DNA of 41,209 nucleotides from Acinetobacter sp. N54.MGS-139 (GCA_000980495.1 LARN01000017.1:1-41209); one strand, 5' to 3'. Shown: positions 15,848 to 23,930, counted from the stretch's first letter. Numbers and translations are program-made. The notes: generated by a model from the sequence alone, not told the origin.

Positions 15848-16126
15848 ATGACAATGTTCAATCCGCCGCACGCCGGAATGTTGATCACAGATGTGATCGA
15901 AACTAAAGGAATCACTGCCCTGGAGCTTTCATCTGCCATGAAACTCCAAGATTAGTCTGTCGCAAAACTTTTGAACGGAGAGCTCAACATTTCAGAAGAA
16001 ATGGCACGCAGGATCGAAGAAGTCTTGGATATTGACGCTCAGCTTCTTCTAGACATTCAGAATGCTCATAATCTTTGGAGAACCAAACATCTGAAGAACT
16101 TCCTTGATAAAAAGCTCGAACCTTAA
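15848..16126 (+). pseudogene. higA: HigA-family antitoxin gene split by an in-frame amber codon
   Basis: Reading from the ATG at 15848 (AAAGGAA upstream), the frame encodes MFNPPHAGMLITDVIETKG, then ELSSAMKLQD, and after a TAG at 15953-15955 continues without shift as SVAKLLNGELNISEEMARRI and so on to a TAA at 16126. This is the HigA/VapI Xre-type antitoxin over its full length of 92 codons; the stop falls within the recognition-helix region, where the family has a polar residue. One base change explains the break, so the inactivation is recent, or the codon is read through. No higB toxin is recognisable upstream: only about 80 bases separate it from the MazE-like gene. Confidence 0.85.
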
Positions 16127-16147
16127 TCTTCTTAACCATACCAAGCG

Positions 16148-16204
16148 GTGCGAACAGAAGAGAGAATTCTTGAACGAGACGGCGATTTTGACACAAACAT
16201 ATAA
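16148..16204 (+). pseudogene. Possible N-terminal relic of a hicA toxin
   Basis: A short frame from a GTG reads TEERILERDGDFDTNI and then stops. The pattern resembles the HicA N-terminus (helix ending LEKDGW), and it sits in the hicA position before the HicB-like gene. Further toward 16295 another frame contains KQLLLIT, faintly like the HicA C-terminal helix. This is short and could be chance. Confidence 0.2.
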
Positions 16205-16294
16205 TCGAAAATCCTGGCGGAGTTTTCGAAATCTTCTCTAAAACATTTTGCTACCAGAAACAACTTCTGTTGATTACCTGACAAGGTGTAAAGC

Positions 16295-16498
16295 ATGCTT
16301 TCCTATCCGGCGAAGATTTTAAAAGACGGCGACTTCTTTCTTGTTTCTTTTCGTGATTTTTACCATGAGGAGCCCGTCACGCAGGGAGGGACATATGAGG
16401 AAGCATTAGCCATGGCAGCTGATTGGCTTTTATCTGTGGCAACCATAGCAAAGGAAAAACAAGAAGAGTTACCACAACCTTCTCAGGCCAAAAACTAA
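16295..16498 (+). CDS. Short HicB-like protein, probably truncated antitoxin
   Basis: 67 residues matching the N-terminal HicB fold: YPAKILKDGDFFLVSFRDF, then TQGGTYEEALAMAADWLL. It ends at QAKN, before the DNA-binding C-terminal half present in the HicB at 5338-5763. In the following 150 bases (to about 16650) broken frames contain fragments such as MPQAGVRDN and INLAKPA that faintly echo the missing NVRPIDLAR helix, suggesting the gene was cut short by a mutation. AAGG lies 8-9 bases before the ATG. The fold is recognisable; whether the stub is functional is unknown. Confidence 0.7.
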   Translation: MLSYPAKILKDGDFFLVSFRDFYHEEPVTQGGTYEEALAMAADWLLSVATIAKEKQEELPQPSQAKN

Positions 16499-16628
16499 GA
16501 GGTCTTAATAGAAATGCCTCAATCTGCTGACTTCAAACCAGCCCTGATTCGTTCTTGATCCATCAATCGGTCTCCTGATGCGATCATGCCTCAGGCCGGG
16601 GTGCGTGACAATCTAAGTCCAAGGTCGA

Positions 16629-16889
16629 TCAATCTTGCCAAACCGGCTTAAGGTGCATTAGCTTCTGTCTTGCCGAAAGAATCTCGGGATCTTTTTCGCC
16701 TTCCTTCAACTGACGCAAAAACTCTTTGAATTCTTTTTCAGAAAGGATCGTTCGACTGTCTTCCGTTGATGCATTTCTATCTTCCAAATGAAGAACGTCC
16801 GAAACTTTAGCTTTAACTTTCACTTCTCCTCCGACGGTGAAAAAGGTACTGACAATGCAGAAAACATGAAAATTGCCGCGAAATCTCAT
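16629..16889 (-). CDS. Short TacA (DUF1778)-like antitoxin, N-terminally degraded
   Basis: 86 residues. The C-terminal half matches the toxin-binding tail of TacA-type antitoxins: TILSEKEFKEFLRQL, acidic spacer, then ARQKLMHLKPVWQD, where family members end in a KPxW pattern. The N-terminal ribbon-helix-helix DNA-binding domain that should precede it is not recognisable; instead there is a hydrophobic stretch and VKVKAKVSDV. No GNAT toxin (TacT) gene is adjacent. Likely a remnant whose present start at 16889 is fortuitous (only weak GGGTCG before the ATG). The family call rests on the tail alone. Confidence 0.5.
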   Translation of the reverse strand: MRFRGNFHVFCIVSTFFTVGGEVKVKAKVSDVLHLEDRNASTEDSRTILSEKEFKEFLRQLKEGEKDPEILSARQKLMHLKPVWQD

Positions 16890-16957
16890 CGACCCAAATC
16901 AAACTTCTTCAATTTTAAGCGTCACGAATCCGTCTAGATCAAGAGATGATTATCTCA

Positions 16958-17746
16958 TCAGAAACTTCTTGGGGTTTTTTGAACTCTAATCTCGGCTTGC
17001 AGATTTCTAATGTGCGAAGCCATCATGAATGACGAAAACACCCTCGGATCGTGACCTTCCCTCGCTTTGATAGGTGCGTCAATGTATTCAGCTTTGTCTT
17101 CTTTGAGAATCTTTGCCGGGATCAGACCTAACTCAATCTGTAGCTGATTCATCACAAGTCTTGCAGTCCGGCCGTTGCCGTCAACCCACGGATGAATTGT
17201 TAGTAAGTCAAGGTGAGACTCAAAGGTAAAAAGGTACTTGCCGTAAATGTCTCCGGATTTCAACAGTCCATTACGTTTCTCGTTGACCTCAGAACACCAC
17301 TTCTTCAGCCGGTCTTCGACTTTTGTGTAAATGATATATGACTTGCCTGAAGAACCGGCGCTGACATTGACCTTCCTAAAGTCGCCTTTTGAAGAATCAA
17401 AAGTTCCCAATGCGGTGTTATAGCGGCTTCCGGTGTTCTTTAAGACCGCGGTGCTTAATGCTCTCAGCATCTCAAAAGAATAATCTCTGTGCTGGTTAGC
17501 AAGTTGAATGCTCTTTTGATAAGCATTAAGCAAGTCCAGATTCATCATCACTTCGGATAGATTGTGTTTCTCCGGCGGAATGCCTTCATCAAACAAAAGT
17601 TGATTCTCAACTTCCGTGACGGTCGAACCTTCAATCGCAGTTGATTGTGTGATGAGTGAATAGAGCAAAAATTTCGAATAATCAAACTGTTGCGCAATTC
17701 CGAGTCGGCCATGCTCCGACAGCGTTTTCATCAGTTCTTTTTCCAT
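16958..17746 (-). CDS. Fic-domain protein with N-terminal inhibitory motif
   Basis: 262 residues. The Fic core motif is complete: IHPWVDGNGRTAR with catalytic His185, the phosphate-binding GNG and the final arginine. Fic enzymes usually transfer AMP from ATP to hydroxyl groups on target proteins. Near the N-terminus S35-T-A-I-E39-G40 fits the (S/T)xxxE(G/N) inhibitory helix whose glutamate blocks ATP binding, so the protein is a self-inhibited class II Fic. AAGGA lies 8 bases before the ATG. It lies at the edge of the toxin-antitoxin cluster, downstream of the tRNA-Leu terminator, and looks like an accessory insertion. The target is unknown. Confidence 0.92.
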   Translation of the reverse strand: MEKELMKTLSEHGRLGIAQQFDYSKFLLYSLITQSTAIEGSTVTEVENQLLFDEGIPPEKHNLSEVMMNLDLLNAYQKSIQLANQHRDYSFEMLRALSTAVLKNTGSRYNTALGTFDSSKGDFRKVNVSAGSSGKSYIIYTKVEDRLKKWCSEVNEKRNGLLKSGDIYGKYLFTFESHLDLLTIHPWVDGNGRTARLVMNQLQIELGLIPAKILKEDKAEYIDAPIKAREGHDPRVFSSFMMASHIRNLQAEIRVQKTPRSF

Positions 17747-17870
17747 GACTTAGATCCTTGCAGATTTGAAATAAGCGAGAAGACCGCTCTGAGAATCGCC
17801 TAATTGACCACTCGTCCGACCGAGCGCTTTTCACAACCGGACCGGAAATCGGCAAGAAGAAACCGATAAG

Positions 17871-17906
17871 GAAAAAGCCTGACAACTCAACGTTTATCAG
17901 GCTTTT
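17871..17906 (-). terminator. Terminator of the tpiA-secG-tRNA-Leu transcript
   Basis: AAAAGCCTGA (17873-17882) pairs with TCAGGCTTTT (17897-17906). On the minus strand the stem ends in CTTTTTC. It lies 7 bases after the last tRNA. Confidence 0.82.
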
Positions 17907-17912
17907 GAATCT

Positions 17913-17997
17913 TGGTGCCGTCGGTGAGACTCGAACTCACACGACTTTCGTCACCACCCCCTCAAGATGGCGTGTCTACCAATTTCACCACGACGGC
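17913..17997 (-). tRNA. tRNA-Leu (anticodon GAG), copy 2
   Basis: An 85-base class II tRNA with long variable arm and encoded CCA. Acceptor GCCGTCG/CGACGGC, D-arm with GGTAGACACG, anticodon loop TTGAGGG (GAG, reading CTC and CTT), T-arm GAGTTCGAGTCTC. Nearly identical to the copy 17 bases upstream. Confidence 0.96.
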
Positions 17998-18014
17998 TTA
18001 GCAATTTAATTTTT

Positions 18015-18099
18015 TGGTGCCTTCGATGAGACTCGAACTCATACGACTTTCGTCACCACCCCCTCAAGATGGCGTGTCTACCAATTTCACCACGAAGGC
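18015..18099 (-). tRNA. tRNA-Leu (anticodon GAG), copy 1
   Basis: Same 85-base body as the neighbouring copy. It differs in the acceptor stem (GCCTTCG/CGAAGGC) and one T-stem pair (A-T instead of G-C), each change being matched on the opposite arm, so both copies fold perfectly. It follows secG by 56 bases and is presumably cotranscribed with it. Confidence 0.96.
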
Positions 18100-18155
18100 A
18101 CTTCTTTCAACTTTTTCTTTCGTTTCCGTTTTCATCAGAACCGAAAGACGACATT

Positions 18156-18533
18156 CTACCTCGGAATTTGATTTTGTGCAGGCTTATTAGTGAAATCACT
18201 AGTATTAGTCGCAGGAACAGGGGATGCGGGCTGAGCCGGAGCCTTCTGTTCAGTCGTAACAGTAGACAGAACACCGCCTGCAGCAGGAGCCTTGCGAACC
18301 TGACCGCCGAATGTCAGCGCTAAGGTAGCGCAGAAGAAAATGGTGGAAGCAACTGCGGTAGAACGGGAAAGGAAGTTGGCGCTTCCTGTGGCTCCGAAAA
18401 GAGAGCCGGAAGCACCGCCGCCGAAGGCTGCGCCCATGTCGGCGCCTTTACCGTGCTGAAGCAGCACTAAAACAATGATTGCAACTGCAGAAATCACCTG
18501 CAGAACAACCGCAACCGTAATCAGTAAATGCAT
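18156..18533 (-). CDS. secG: SecG, protein-export translocase subunit
   Basis: 125 residues. Two membrane segments (about 2-24 and 52-77) flank the conserved loop LLQHGKGADMGAAFGGGASG and SLFGATGS, the SecG signature. SecG is the small helper subunit of the SecYEG channel. The C-terminal tail (about 85-125) is rich in Ala, Pro and Thr, as often in betaproteobacteria. It lies 19 bases after tpiA and before two tRNA-Leu genes: tpiA-secG-tRNA-Leu is a conserved order in Burkholderiales. Confidence 0.96.
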   Translation of the reverse strand: MHLLITVAVVLQVISAVAIIVLVLLQHGKGADMGAAFGGGASGSLFGATGSANFLSRSTAVASTIFFCATLALTFGGQVRKAPAAGGVLSTVTTEQKAPAQPASPVPATNTSDFTNKPAQNQIPR

Positions 18534-18552
18534 AATAAATTGTATCCGTTTA

Positions 18553-19320
18553 TTAAATCAGCCCTATTCCGCTGGCGGCCTGGGCAATGGCATAAAAATC
18601 CGCTGCTTTCAAAGAAGCTCCGCCGACCAAGCCTCCGTCAATGTCATTGCAGGCAAAAAGCTCTGCCGCATTGGACGGCTTGACGGATCCGCCGTAAATA
18701 ATTCTGAGCGCGGAAGCAGCTTGAGAATCCCGAGATTCTACACTATCCCTCAGTTCCGCGTGAACTAATTGAGCTTGCTGAGGCGTGGCGGTTTTGCCGG
18801 TTCCGATGGCCCAAATAGGCTCGTAAGCTACCGCTCCGGTAACTAAAGCTTCCGGCCCGATAACATCCAGAACGGCATTGAGCTGTCCGATCACAACGTC
18901 GCTTGTCCGTCCGCTTTCACGCTCTTCGAGCGTCTCTCCGACGCAGACAATCGGACGCAGTCCGTGCTCGATGGCAATCTTGGCTTTTGCCGCAACGATT
19001 TCGTTGGTTTCTCCGTGATACTGTCTTCTCTCCGAATGTCCGACAATGACCCAGGGGCATTTAACATCGGCCAGCATCCCTGCGCTCACTTCCCCCGTAA
19101 AAGCACCAGATTCATGAACGGAGCAGTCCTGCGCGCCGACATTGATATCCAGTGCGCTTGTCAAAAACTTCTGCTGGAGATAGCGAATGTAGACAAAAGG
19201 CGGACACACGGCTAATTCGGTGTTCACGGGAGAAAAAGTTGTGAAGACGTTCGTCCATTGGTCAATGAAATCGACCGAGCCGTTCATCTTCCAATTGGCA
19301 ATCACCAAACTTCTGCGCAT
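18553..19320 (-). CDS. tpiA: Triosephosphate isomerase
   Basis: 255 residues; interconverts dihydroxyacetone phosphate and glyceraldehyde 3-phosphate. The active site is complete: Asn9 and Lys11 in ANWKMNG, His95 in GHSERR, Glu167 in AYEPIWAIGTGK, and the phosphate-binding GGSV and GGLVGGASL near the end. The start is the ATG at 19320 with GGAG 7 bases upstream; the frame is open further upstream into hydE but without family similarity. It lies 55 bases after hydE and 19 bases before secG, probably in one transcript. Confidence 0.97.
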   Translation of the reverse strand: MRRSLVIANWKMNGSVDFIDQWTNVFTTFSPVNTELAVCPPFVYIRYLQQKFLTSALDINVGAQDCSVHESGAFTGEVSAGMLADVKCPWVIVGHSERRQYHGETNEIVAAKAKIAIEHGLRPIVCVGETLEERESGRTSDVVIGQLNAVLDVIGPEALVTGAVAYEPIWAIGTGKTATPQQAQLVHAELRDSVESRDSQAASALRIIYGGSVKPSNAAELFACNDIDGGLVGGASLKAADFYAIAQAASGIGLI

Positions 19321-19375
19321 CAGATAACTCCAATACTCCGTTGTAGAAACTAAATATCGAATTTTACTCGTAGTT

Positions 19376-20575
19376 TTACGATTCAGTTGATTTAATCCAC
19401 AGCATGGACTGCTCGCTCGCACTCTTGTTGCCGTCGTAGCCTTCCTGCGAGTTGCCGGTGCGGTTCAGCCACTTTCTCGACGATCCCGAAAGATTCCAGC
19501 CGACTTCTCTGCCCTTGGATTGAATGCGTTCTTCAAGCTTCAGACCGAAGGTTTCCGGGTCGTCTTTGAGTCCCGGTTTCTTGTCATACAGCTGATATCC
19601 CTCTCGATACTGCAGCGGAGTAAGATTCGGCATCACGACATTGGCGCCGTAAGAAATCGCGGTTTCTCTGCCCTGAGGATCCAAAACCTGCATCGCCGTC
19701 GCGGCGGCAATATTGATATTGCCCATCACCAAACGCGTGACCGCAATCATGTTCAAAGAAAGCTGGAAAAGCTGCTTGTTTTCGGTTTGACCCAAAGACT
19801 TGAGATCCCCGCCCTCGCTCATGAGGTACGGACCCATACCGATCATGTCGGCTTCAAGTTTTTGGAACAAACGAATATCCGCACACAAGTCTTTCAAAGT
19901 CTGCCCGGGAATGCCGATCATCACGCCGGTACCCACTTGATAACCGCATTCTTTAAGCCACTGCAGGCACTGCAGACGGTGCTCCAGTTGTTTCGACTTC
20001 TTGTGGGGAACGTTATGAAGAAAATCAAAGAGCTCATGATTGGAGCTTTCAAAGCGCGCCAGATAACGAAGATTCTTTCGGTTGCCGCTTGCCTGCGCCC
20101 ACTCCTCGTACACATCTTTCGTTTGGTCGCCGAGACTCAAAGTAATTCCTAGACCGTTGGGAAGGTTTTTCGAAACGGTTTTGCGATGAATCTCTCTCAA
20201 ACACTCAGAGATGAACGAAACGAACTTCGGATCGTTTCGTTCACCGGCCTGAAGACAGATGCTTCCGTAGCCGTTTTCTGCCGCAAACAACGCTGCGCTC
20301 AGAATTTCTTCTTTGGTCAGCGTGTATCGGCTGACAACGTGATTGTCTTTGCGGATACCGCAGTAACGGCAGTCAACCGTGCAGACATTAGAGACTTCAA
20401 TGAGGCCTCGGTAATAAACCTTATTGCCCATCAGCTCGGTCGTCGTCTCATAGGCAGCCTGCTGAAGTTTTGTGCAGTCTTCAGGATCCGTCAGTCCGAG
20501 CAGGAACACGATATCCTCATCGGATAAAGTTTCCTTCTTCAGTACTTCATCGAGAGAGTTTCCGTTCAATTTCAT
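19376..20575 (-). CDS. hydE: HydE-type radical SAM protein ([FeFe]-hydrogenase maturase family)
   Basis: About 399 residues from the ATG at 20575, which has a purine-rich GAAGAAAAAG before it; an ATG at 20596 is an alternative without a Shine-Dalgarno site. The radical SAM cluster motif is CTVDCRYC, preceded by RGLIEVSN and followed by GIR, the HydE signature; ICLQAGE and DPQGRETAISYGANVVMPNL are also HydE-like. HydE helps build the dithiomethylamine bridge of the H-cluster. It is longer than most HydE (about 350), with a C-terminal extension after residue 360. hydF, hydG and hydrogenase genes are absent from the window. The related PylB family is a less likely reading. It sits between pnp and tpiA in an otherwise housekeeping block. 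Confidence 0.83.
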   Translation of the reverse strand: MKLNGNSLDEVLKKETLSDEDIVFLLGLTDPEDCTKLQQAAYETTTELMGNKVYYRGLIEVSNVCTVDCRYCGIRKDNHVVSRYTLTKEEILSAALFAAENGYGSICLQAGERNDPKFVSFISECLREIHRKTVSKNLPNGLGITLSLGDQTKDVYEEWAQASGNRKNLRYLARFESSNHELFDFLHNVPHKKSKQLEHRLQCLQWLKECGYQVGTGVMIGIPGQTLKDLCADIRLFQKLEADMIGMGPYLMSEGGDLKSLGQTENKQLFQLSLNMIAVTRLVMGNINIAAATAMQVLDPQGRETAISYGANVVMPNLTPLQYREGYQLYDKKPGLKDDPETFGLKLEERIQSKGREVGWNLSGSSRKWLNRTGNSQEGYDGNKSASEQSMLWIKSTES

Positions 20576-20664
20576 TACTTTTTCTTCAGATTGCATCAGT
20601 GAATCGCAAAATTATGGCAAAGAGACCTGAAGCAGTCATTACAGGATTTCGCAACAAATTGAAA

Positions 20665-20698
20665 GACAAAACCGGCGGTCTTGGCCGCCGGTTTTGTC
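20665..20698 (-). terminator. Strong terminator after pnp
   Basis: A perfect 14-bp stem (20665-20678 with 20685-20698), loop six bases. On the minus strand the outer arm ends GGTTTTGTC followed by TTTCAATTT. It lies 27 bases after the pnp stop and separates pnp from hydE. Confidence 0.85.
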
Positions 20699-20725
20699 AT
20701 TTAGCTATTTCAGAATCAAAGGGAA

Positions 20726-22900
20726 TTAGCCTTTGATGATGTCAGGATTGCCTTCCTGCTGAGCAGCTTCTTCCTTCTTTTCCTTGTGTTCGGGCTTTTC
20801 AATCAAAGCCTTCATGGAAAGACGGATACGATCCTTGTCATCGATCTCAAGAACCTTCACGAGAACGATTTGGCCTTCCTTGAGGTAGTCGCTGACCTGG
20901 TTGACGCGTTCATGCGCGATCTGGCTGATGTGCAGCAGACCGTCGCGGCCCGGCAGAACCTGAACGATAGCGCCGAAGTCGAGCAGTCTCTGAACCTTGC
21001 CTTCGTAAACCTTACCGACTTCAACGGTAGCGGCAAGCTCTTCAACACGACGGCGGGCTTCTGCACCAGCGGCTTCGTCAACGGAAGCGATGGTAACGGT
21101 ACCGTCGTCTTCGATGTTGATCTGAGTGCCGGTTTCTTCCGTCAGAGCACGAATCACAGCGCCGCCCTTACCGATCACGTCACGGATCTTATCCGGATTA
21201 ATCTTGAAGGAAACCAGACGCGGAGCATACGGAGAAAGTTCGGTCTTCGGACCCTCAACTGCTTCATGCATCTTGCCGAGGATGTGCATGCGGCCTTCCT
21301 TCGCCTGAGCCAAAGCCACCTGCATGATTTCTTTGCTGATGCCTTCAATCTTGATATCCATCTGCAGAGCAGTCACGCCGTGATCGGTACCGGCAACCTT
21401 GAAGTCCATGTCCCCGAGGTGGTCTTCGTCACCGAGAATATCGGTGAGAACGGCGAACTTATTGCCTTCCTTGATCAAACCCATGGCAACACCGGCCACG
21501 AAGTCTTTCAGAGGCACGCCGGCATCAAGCAGAGACAGGCAGCCGCCGCAGACGCTGGCCATGGAAGAAGAACCGTTGGATTCGCAGATTTCGGAAACCA
21601 CACGCATGGTGTACTGAAAATCTTCTTCATTCGGCAAAACAGCTGTCAAAGCGCGTTTAGCCAGACGGCCGTGACCGATTTCGCGTCTCTTCGGAGAGCC
21701 GACGCGGCCGGTTTCGCCGGTAGCAAACGGAGGCATGTTGTAGTGAAGCATGAAGCGTTCACGCTGCTCTCCGGTCAGACCGTCAACGATCTGTTCGTCC
21801 TGTTTGGTGCCCAGAGTTGTGACAACCAGAGCCTGGGTTTCACCGCGGGTGAAGAGCGCAGAGCCGTGAGCACGCGGAAGAACGCCGGTGCGAATTTCGA
21901 TCGGACGAACGGTACGGGTGTCGCGGCCGTCGATACGCGGTTCGCCGGAAAGAATCTTGCCGCGAACGTGAGCAGCTTCCATTTCAAAGAGAATGTTGGC
22001 GACTTCGTTCTCACCGATATCGGCAAGTTCGCCGACTTCAACGGCTGCGTTAACTTTCTCGTTAACGTCATCATAGATCGCGCGCAGGCATTCGTTGCGG
22101 TCCTGCTTGCTGCGGTGTTCGTAAGCTTCATGAATACGGTTGCCGACAACCTGATTAATGAGTGCAACGAGCTGCTGGTTGCGTTCTGCAGGAGCCCAGT
22201 CCCACAGCGGTTTGCCGCCTTCTTCAACGAGTTCGTCGATGGCTTCGATAACAACCTGCATTTTTTCGTGGCCGAACATCACAGCGCCGAGCATGACTTC
22301 TTCAGAGAGCTGATCGGCTTCGGATTCGACCATCAGAACAGCGCGTTCCGTACCGGCAACAACGAGGTCGAGCTTGGAATCTTTCATCTGAGAAAGGTTC
22401 GGGCAGAGAACGTATTCGTTGTTGATGTAGCCGACGCGGGCCGCAGCAATCGGGCCGTTGAAGGGAACGCCGGAAACAGCCAAAGCTGCGGAAGCTGCGA
22501 TCATGGAAGGAATATCAGGATCAACTTCGGGGTTCACAGAAAGAACGTGAATGATGATCTGAACTTCATTGAAGAAGCCTTCCGGGAACAGCGGACGAAT
22601 CGGTCGGTCAATCAGGCGGGAGGTAAGCGTTTCTTTTTCGCTCGGACGGCCTTCGCGCTTGAAGAAACCTCCGGGGATACGGCCGGCAGCGTAAGTCTTT
22701 TCGATGTAATCAACAGTGAGGGGGAAGAAATCCTGACCCGGTTTAATTTCTTTCTTTGCAACTACAGTGGCTAATACAACGGTGTCATCCATGTCGCAGA
22801 TGACTGCGCCGGTGGCCTGACGAGCGATTTCGCCGGTTTCCAGACGGACATTGTGATCGCCGTACTTAAAGGACTTGACTATTTTATTGAACATCGTCAT
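20726..22900 (-). CDS. pnp: Polynucleotide phosphorylase
   Basis: About 724 residues; the 3'-5' phosphorolytic exoribonuclease of the RNA degradosome. Order of domains: first RNase PH domain (about 1-215), linker helical domain, second RNase PH domain (about 310-545, with [13 protein letters not shown] and SSMASVCGG), KH domain (about 552-610, IGKGGAVI) and S1 domain (about 620-690, [20 protein letters not shown]). Length is normal. I choose the ATG at 22900 with AAGGA 10 bases before it; an upstream in-frame ATG at 22933 adds 11 residues unlike the family. It follows rpsO, with hairpins between that may allow processing and self-control. Confidence 0.97.
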   Translation of the reverse strand: MTMFNKIVKSFKYGDHNVRLETGEIARQATGAVICDMDDTVVLATVVAKKEIKPGQDFFPLTVDYIEKTYAAGRIPGGFFKREGRPSEKETLTSRLIDRPIRPLFPEGFFNEVQIIIHVLSVNPEVDPDIPSMIAASAALAVSGVPFNGPIAAARVGYINNEYVLCPNLSQMKDSKLDLVVAGTERAVLMVESEADQLSEEVMLGAVMFGHEKMQVVIEAIDELVEEGGKPLWDWAPAERNQQLVALINQVVGNRIHEAYEHRSKQDRNECLRAIYDDVNEKVNAAVEVGELADIGENEVANILFEMEAAHVRGKILSGEPRIDGRDTRTVRPIEIRTGVLPRAHGSALFTRGETQALVVTTLGTKQDEQIVDGLTGEQRERFMLHYNMPPFATGETGRVGSPKRREIGHGRLAKRALTAVLPNEEDFQYTMRVVSEICESNGSSSMASVCGGCLSLLDAGVPLKDFVAGVAMGLIKEGNKFAVLTDILGDEDHLGDMDFKVAGTDHGVTALQMDIKIEGISKEIMQVALAQAKEGRMHILGKMHEAVEGPKTELSPYAPRLVSFKINPDKIRDVIGKGGAVIRALTEETGTQINIEDDGTVTIASVDEAAGAEARRRVEELAATVEVGKVYEGKVQRLLDFGAIVQVLPGRDGLLHISQIAHERVNQVSDYLKEGQIVLVKVLEIDDKDRIRLSMKALIEKPEHKEKKEEAAQQEGNPDIIKG

Positions 22901-22950
22901 GTCGTTCTTTTCCTTATGTTTGGAACTGCACATTGCGGTATCTACGACTC

Positions 22951-22994
22951 GGCGGTCCTCACCGCCTTACGTACATACAGCAACGCGCGTACGT
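22951..22994 (-). promoter_or_regulatory. Leader hairpins upstream of pnp (possible processing site)
   Basis: GGCGGT (22951-22956) pairs with ACCGCC (22961-22966), and ACGTAC (22969-22974) with GTACGT (22989-22994). In enterobacteria a double hairpin before pnp is cut by RNase III and lets PNPase repress itself. The same role here is inference from position and structure. Confidence 0.4.
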
Positions 22995-23017
22995 TCCGGT
23001 TTTAAAAATTGTTATTC

Positions 23018-23064
23018 GTAAAAACAAACACAGCGGCCAACGGTAACAAAACCGCGGACCGCTG
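23018..23064 (-). terminator. Attenuating terminator between rpsO and pnp
   Basis: On the minus strand CAGCGG and CCGCTG (complement of 23031-23036 and 23059-23064) close a stem with inner ACCG/CGGT-type pairing, followed by TGTGTTTGTTTTT. Position and form match a partial terminator after rpsO that allows some read-through into pnp. Confidence 0.65.
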
Positions 23065-23086
23065 CTCATCGGTGATGCCGGTAAGA

Positions 23087-23356
23087 TTACTTACGCAGGT
23101 TGAGGGCTTCGATCAAAGCCTTGTAAGCTGCGAGGTCACGAGCCTTGAGGTAGTCAAGGAGCTTACGACGGCGGGAAACCATCTTCAAAAGACCGCGACG
23201 GCTGTGGTGGTCTTTCGGGTTAACTTTGAAGTGCTCTGTGAGTTCGTTGATACGAGCGGTCAGAAGAGCAACCTGAACCTGAGGAGATCCGGTGTCACCC
23301 TTGGACTGAGCGAACTTCTCGATGATTTCAGCTTTTTGAGCAGTAGTCTGTGCCAT
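23087..23356 (-). CDS. rpsO: Ribosomal protein S15
   Basis: 89 residues, the exact family length. Contains [48 protein letters not shown], the 16S-rRNA-binding S15 signature. It binds the central domain of 16S rRNA early in 30S assembly. AAAGGA lies 8 bases before the ATG. It is the first gene of the classic rpsO-pnp pair. Confidence 0.98.
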   Translation of the reverse strand: MAQTTAQKAEIIEKFAQSKGDTGSPQVQVALLTARINELTEHFKVNPKDHHSRRGLLKMVSRRRKLLDYLKARDLAAYKALIEALNLRK

Positions 23357-23486
23357 TTTATTTTCCTTTGCCTTTCGGCGTTACGAGCGACTCCGACGGA
23401 AAATACGCCGGAGCGTGTTTAAAACGAGTCGAGATTATATCTAAAAAATCCATTCTTCTCCTCGTTTTCCATCAGATCCTTAACTT

Positions 23487-23912
23487 TTAGTCACTGTTTT
23501 CTGTCGTTTCGTCGCCCATTACGGCAGGATCATTCAACGGCGACCCTTCTCCGTCCCGATACTTTCGTGTTTTTGCGGGCTTCCTTAACGCTCTCGGCTT
23601 CTTCGGTTTGGGTGCCGGGAGCATCTTTACCGCAATACCGAAGTATCGTTCGACGGCTTCTCGATCGTCCGGGTTGTCAATCAGCCACATCGGATTGACC
23701 GCTCCGTCAAAAAGCAGCTTTTGCGGCATCTCAGGATACAGGGTTCTCATTTCTGCATTCGTCTTAACGAGAACTTCGTTATCGCACAAAAAGCCGACGG
23801 GTTTCTCATTCACGTAGAAACAGTATTCTCCGAACATTCTCTTAATCCGAACCTCTCCCAAAGGATTGAGCATGTCCGCAATATAGGAAGCCATTTCTGC
23901 GTCTGAAGCCAT
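23487..23912 (-). CDS. TfoX N-terminal domain protein
   Basis: 141 residues. The first about 100 form the TfoX/Sxy N-terminal domain: IKRMFGEYCFYVNEKPVGFL, LVKTNAEM, then AVNPMWLIDNPDD. The C-terminal tail is basic and proline-rich (KPKKPRALRKPAKTR) and then acidic. Sxy/TfoX in enterobacteria co-activates competence genes with CRP, but many stand-alone N-terminal-domain proteins have no known role. AAGGAG lies 7 bases before the ATG. It lies between leuA and rpsO on the same strand, separated from leuA by a strong hairpin. Confidence 0.85.
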   Translation of the reverse strand: MASDAEMASYIADMLNPLGEVRIKRMFGEYCFYVNEKPVGFLCDNEVLVKTNAEMRTLYPEMPQKLLFDGAVNPMWLIDNPDDREAVERYFGIAVKMLPAPKPKKPRALRKPAKTRKYRDGEGSPLNDPAVMGDETTENSD

Positions 23913-23930
23913 TGTGTTTCTCCTTACAGC

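Noticed and set aside
19520..20152. 210-codon plus-strand frame
   Set aside because: Antisense to hydE, no ribosome-binding site, no domain.
20786..22774. 662-codon plus-strand frame opposite pnp
   Set aside because: It is the antisense shadow of the highly codon-biased pnp gene; the translation is low-complexity in character (Asn, Phe, Gly, Asp rich) and matches no family, whereas pnp is certain.
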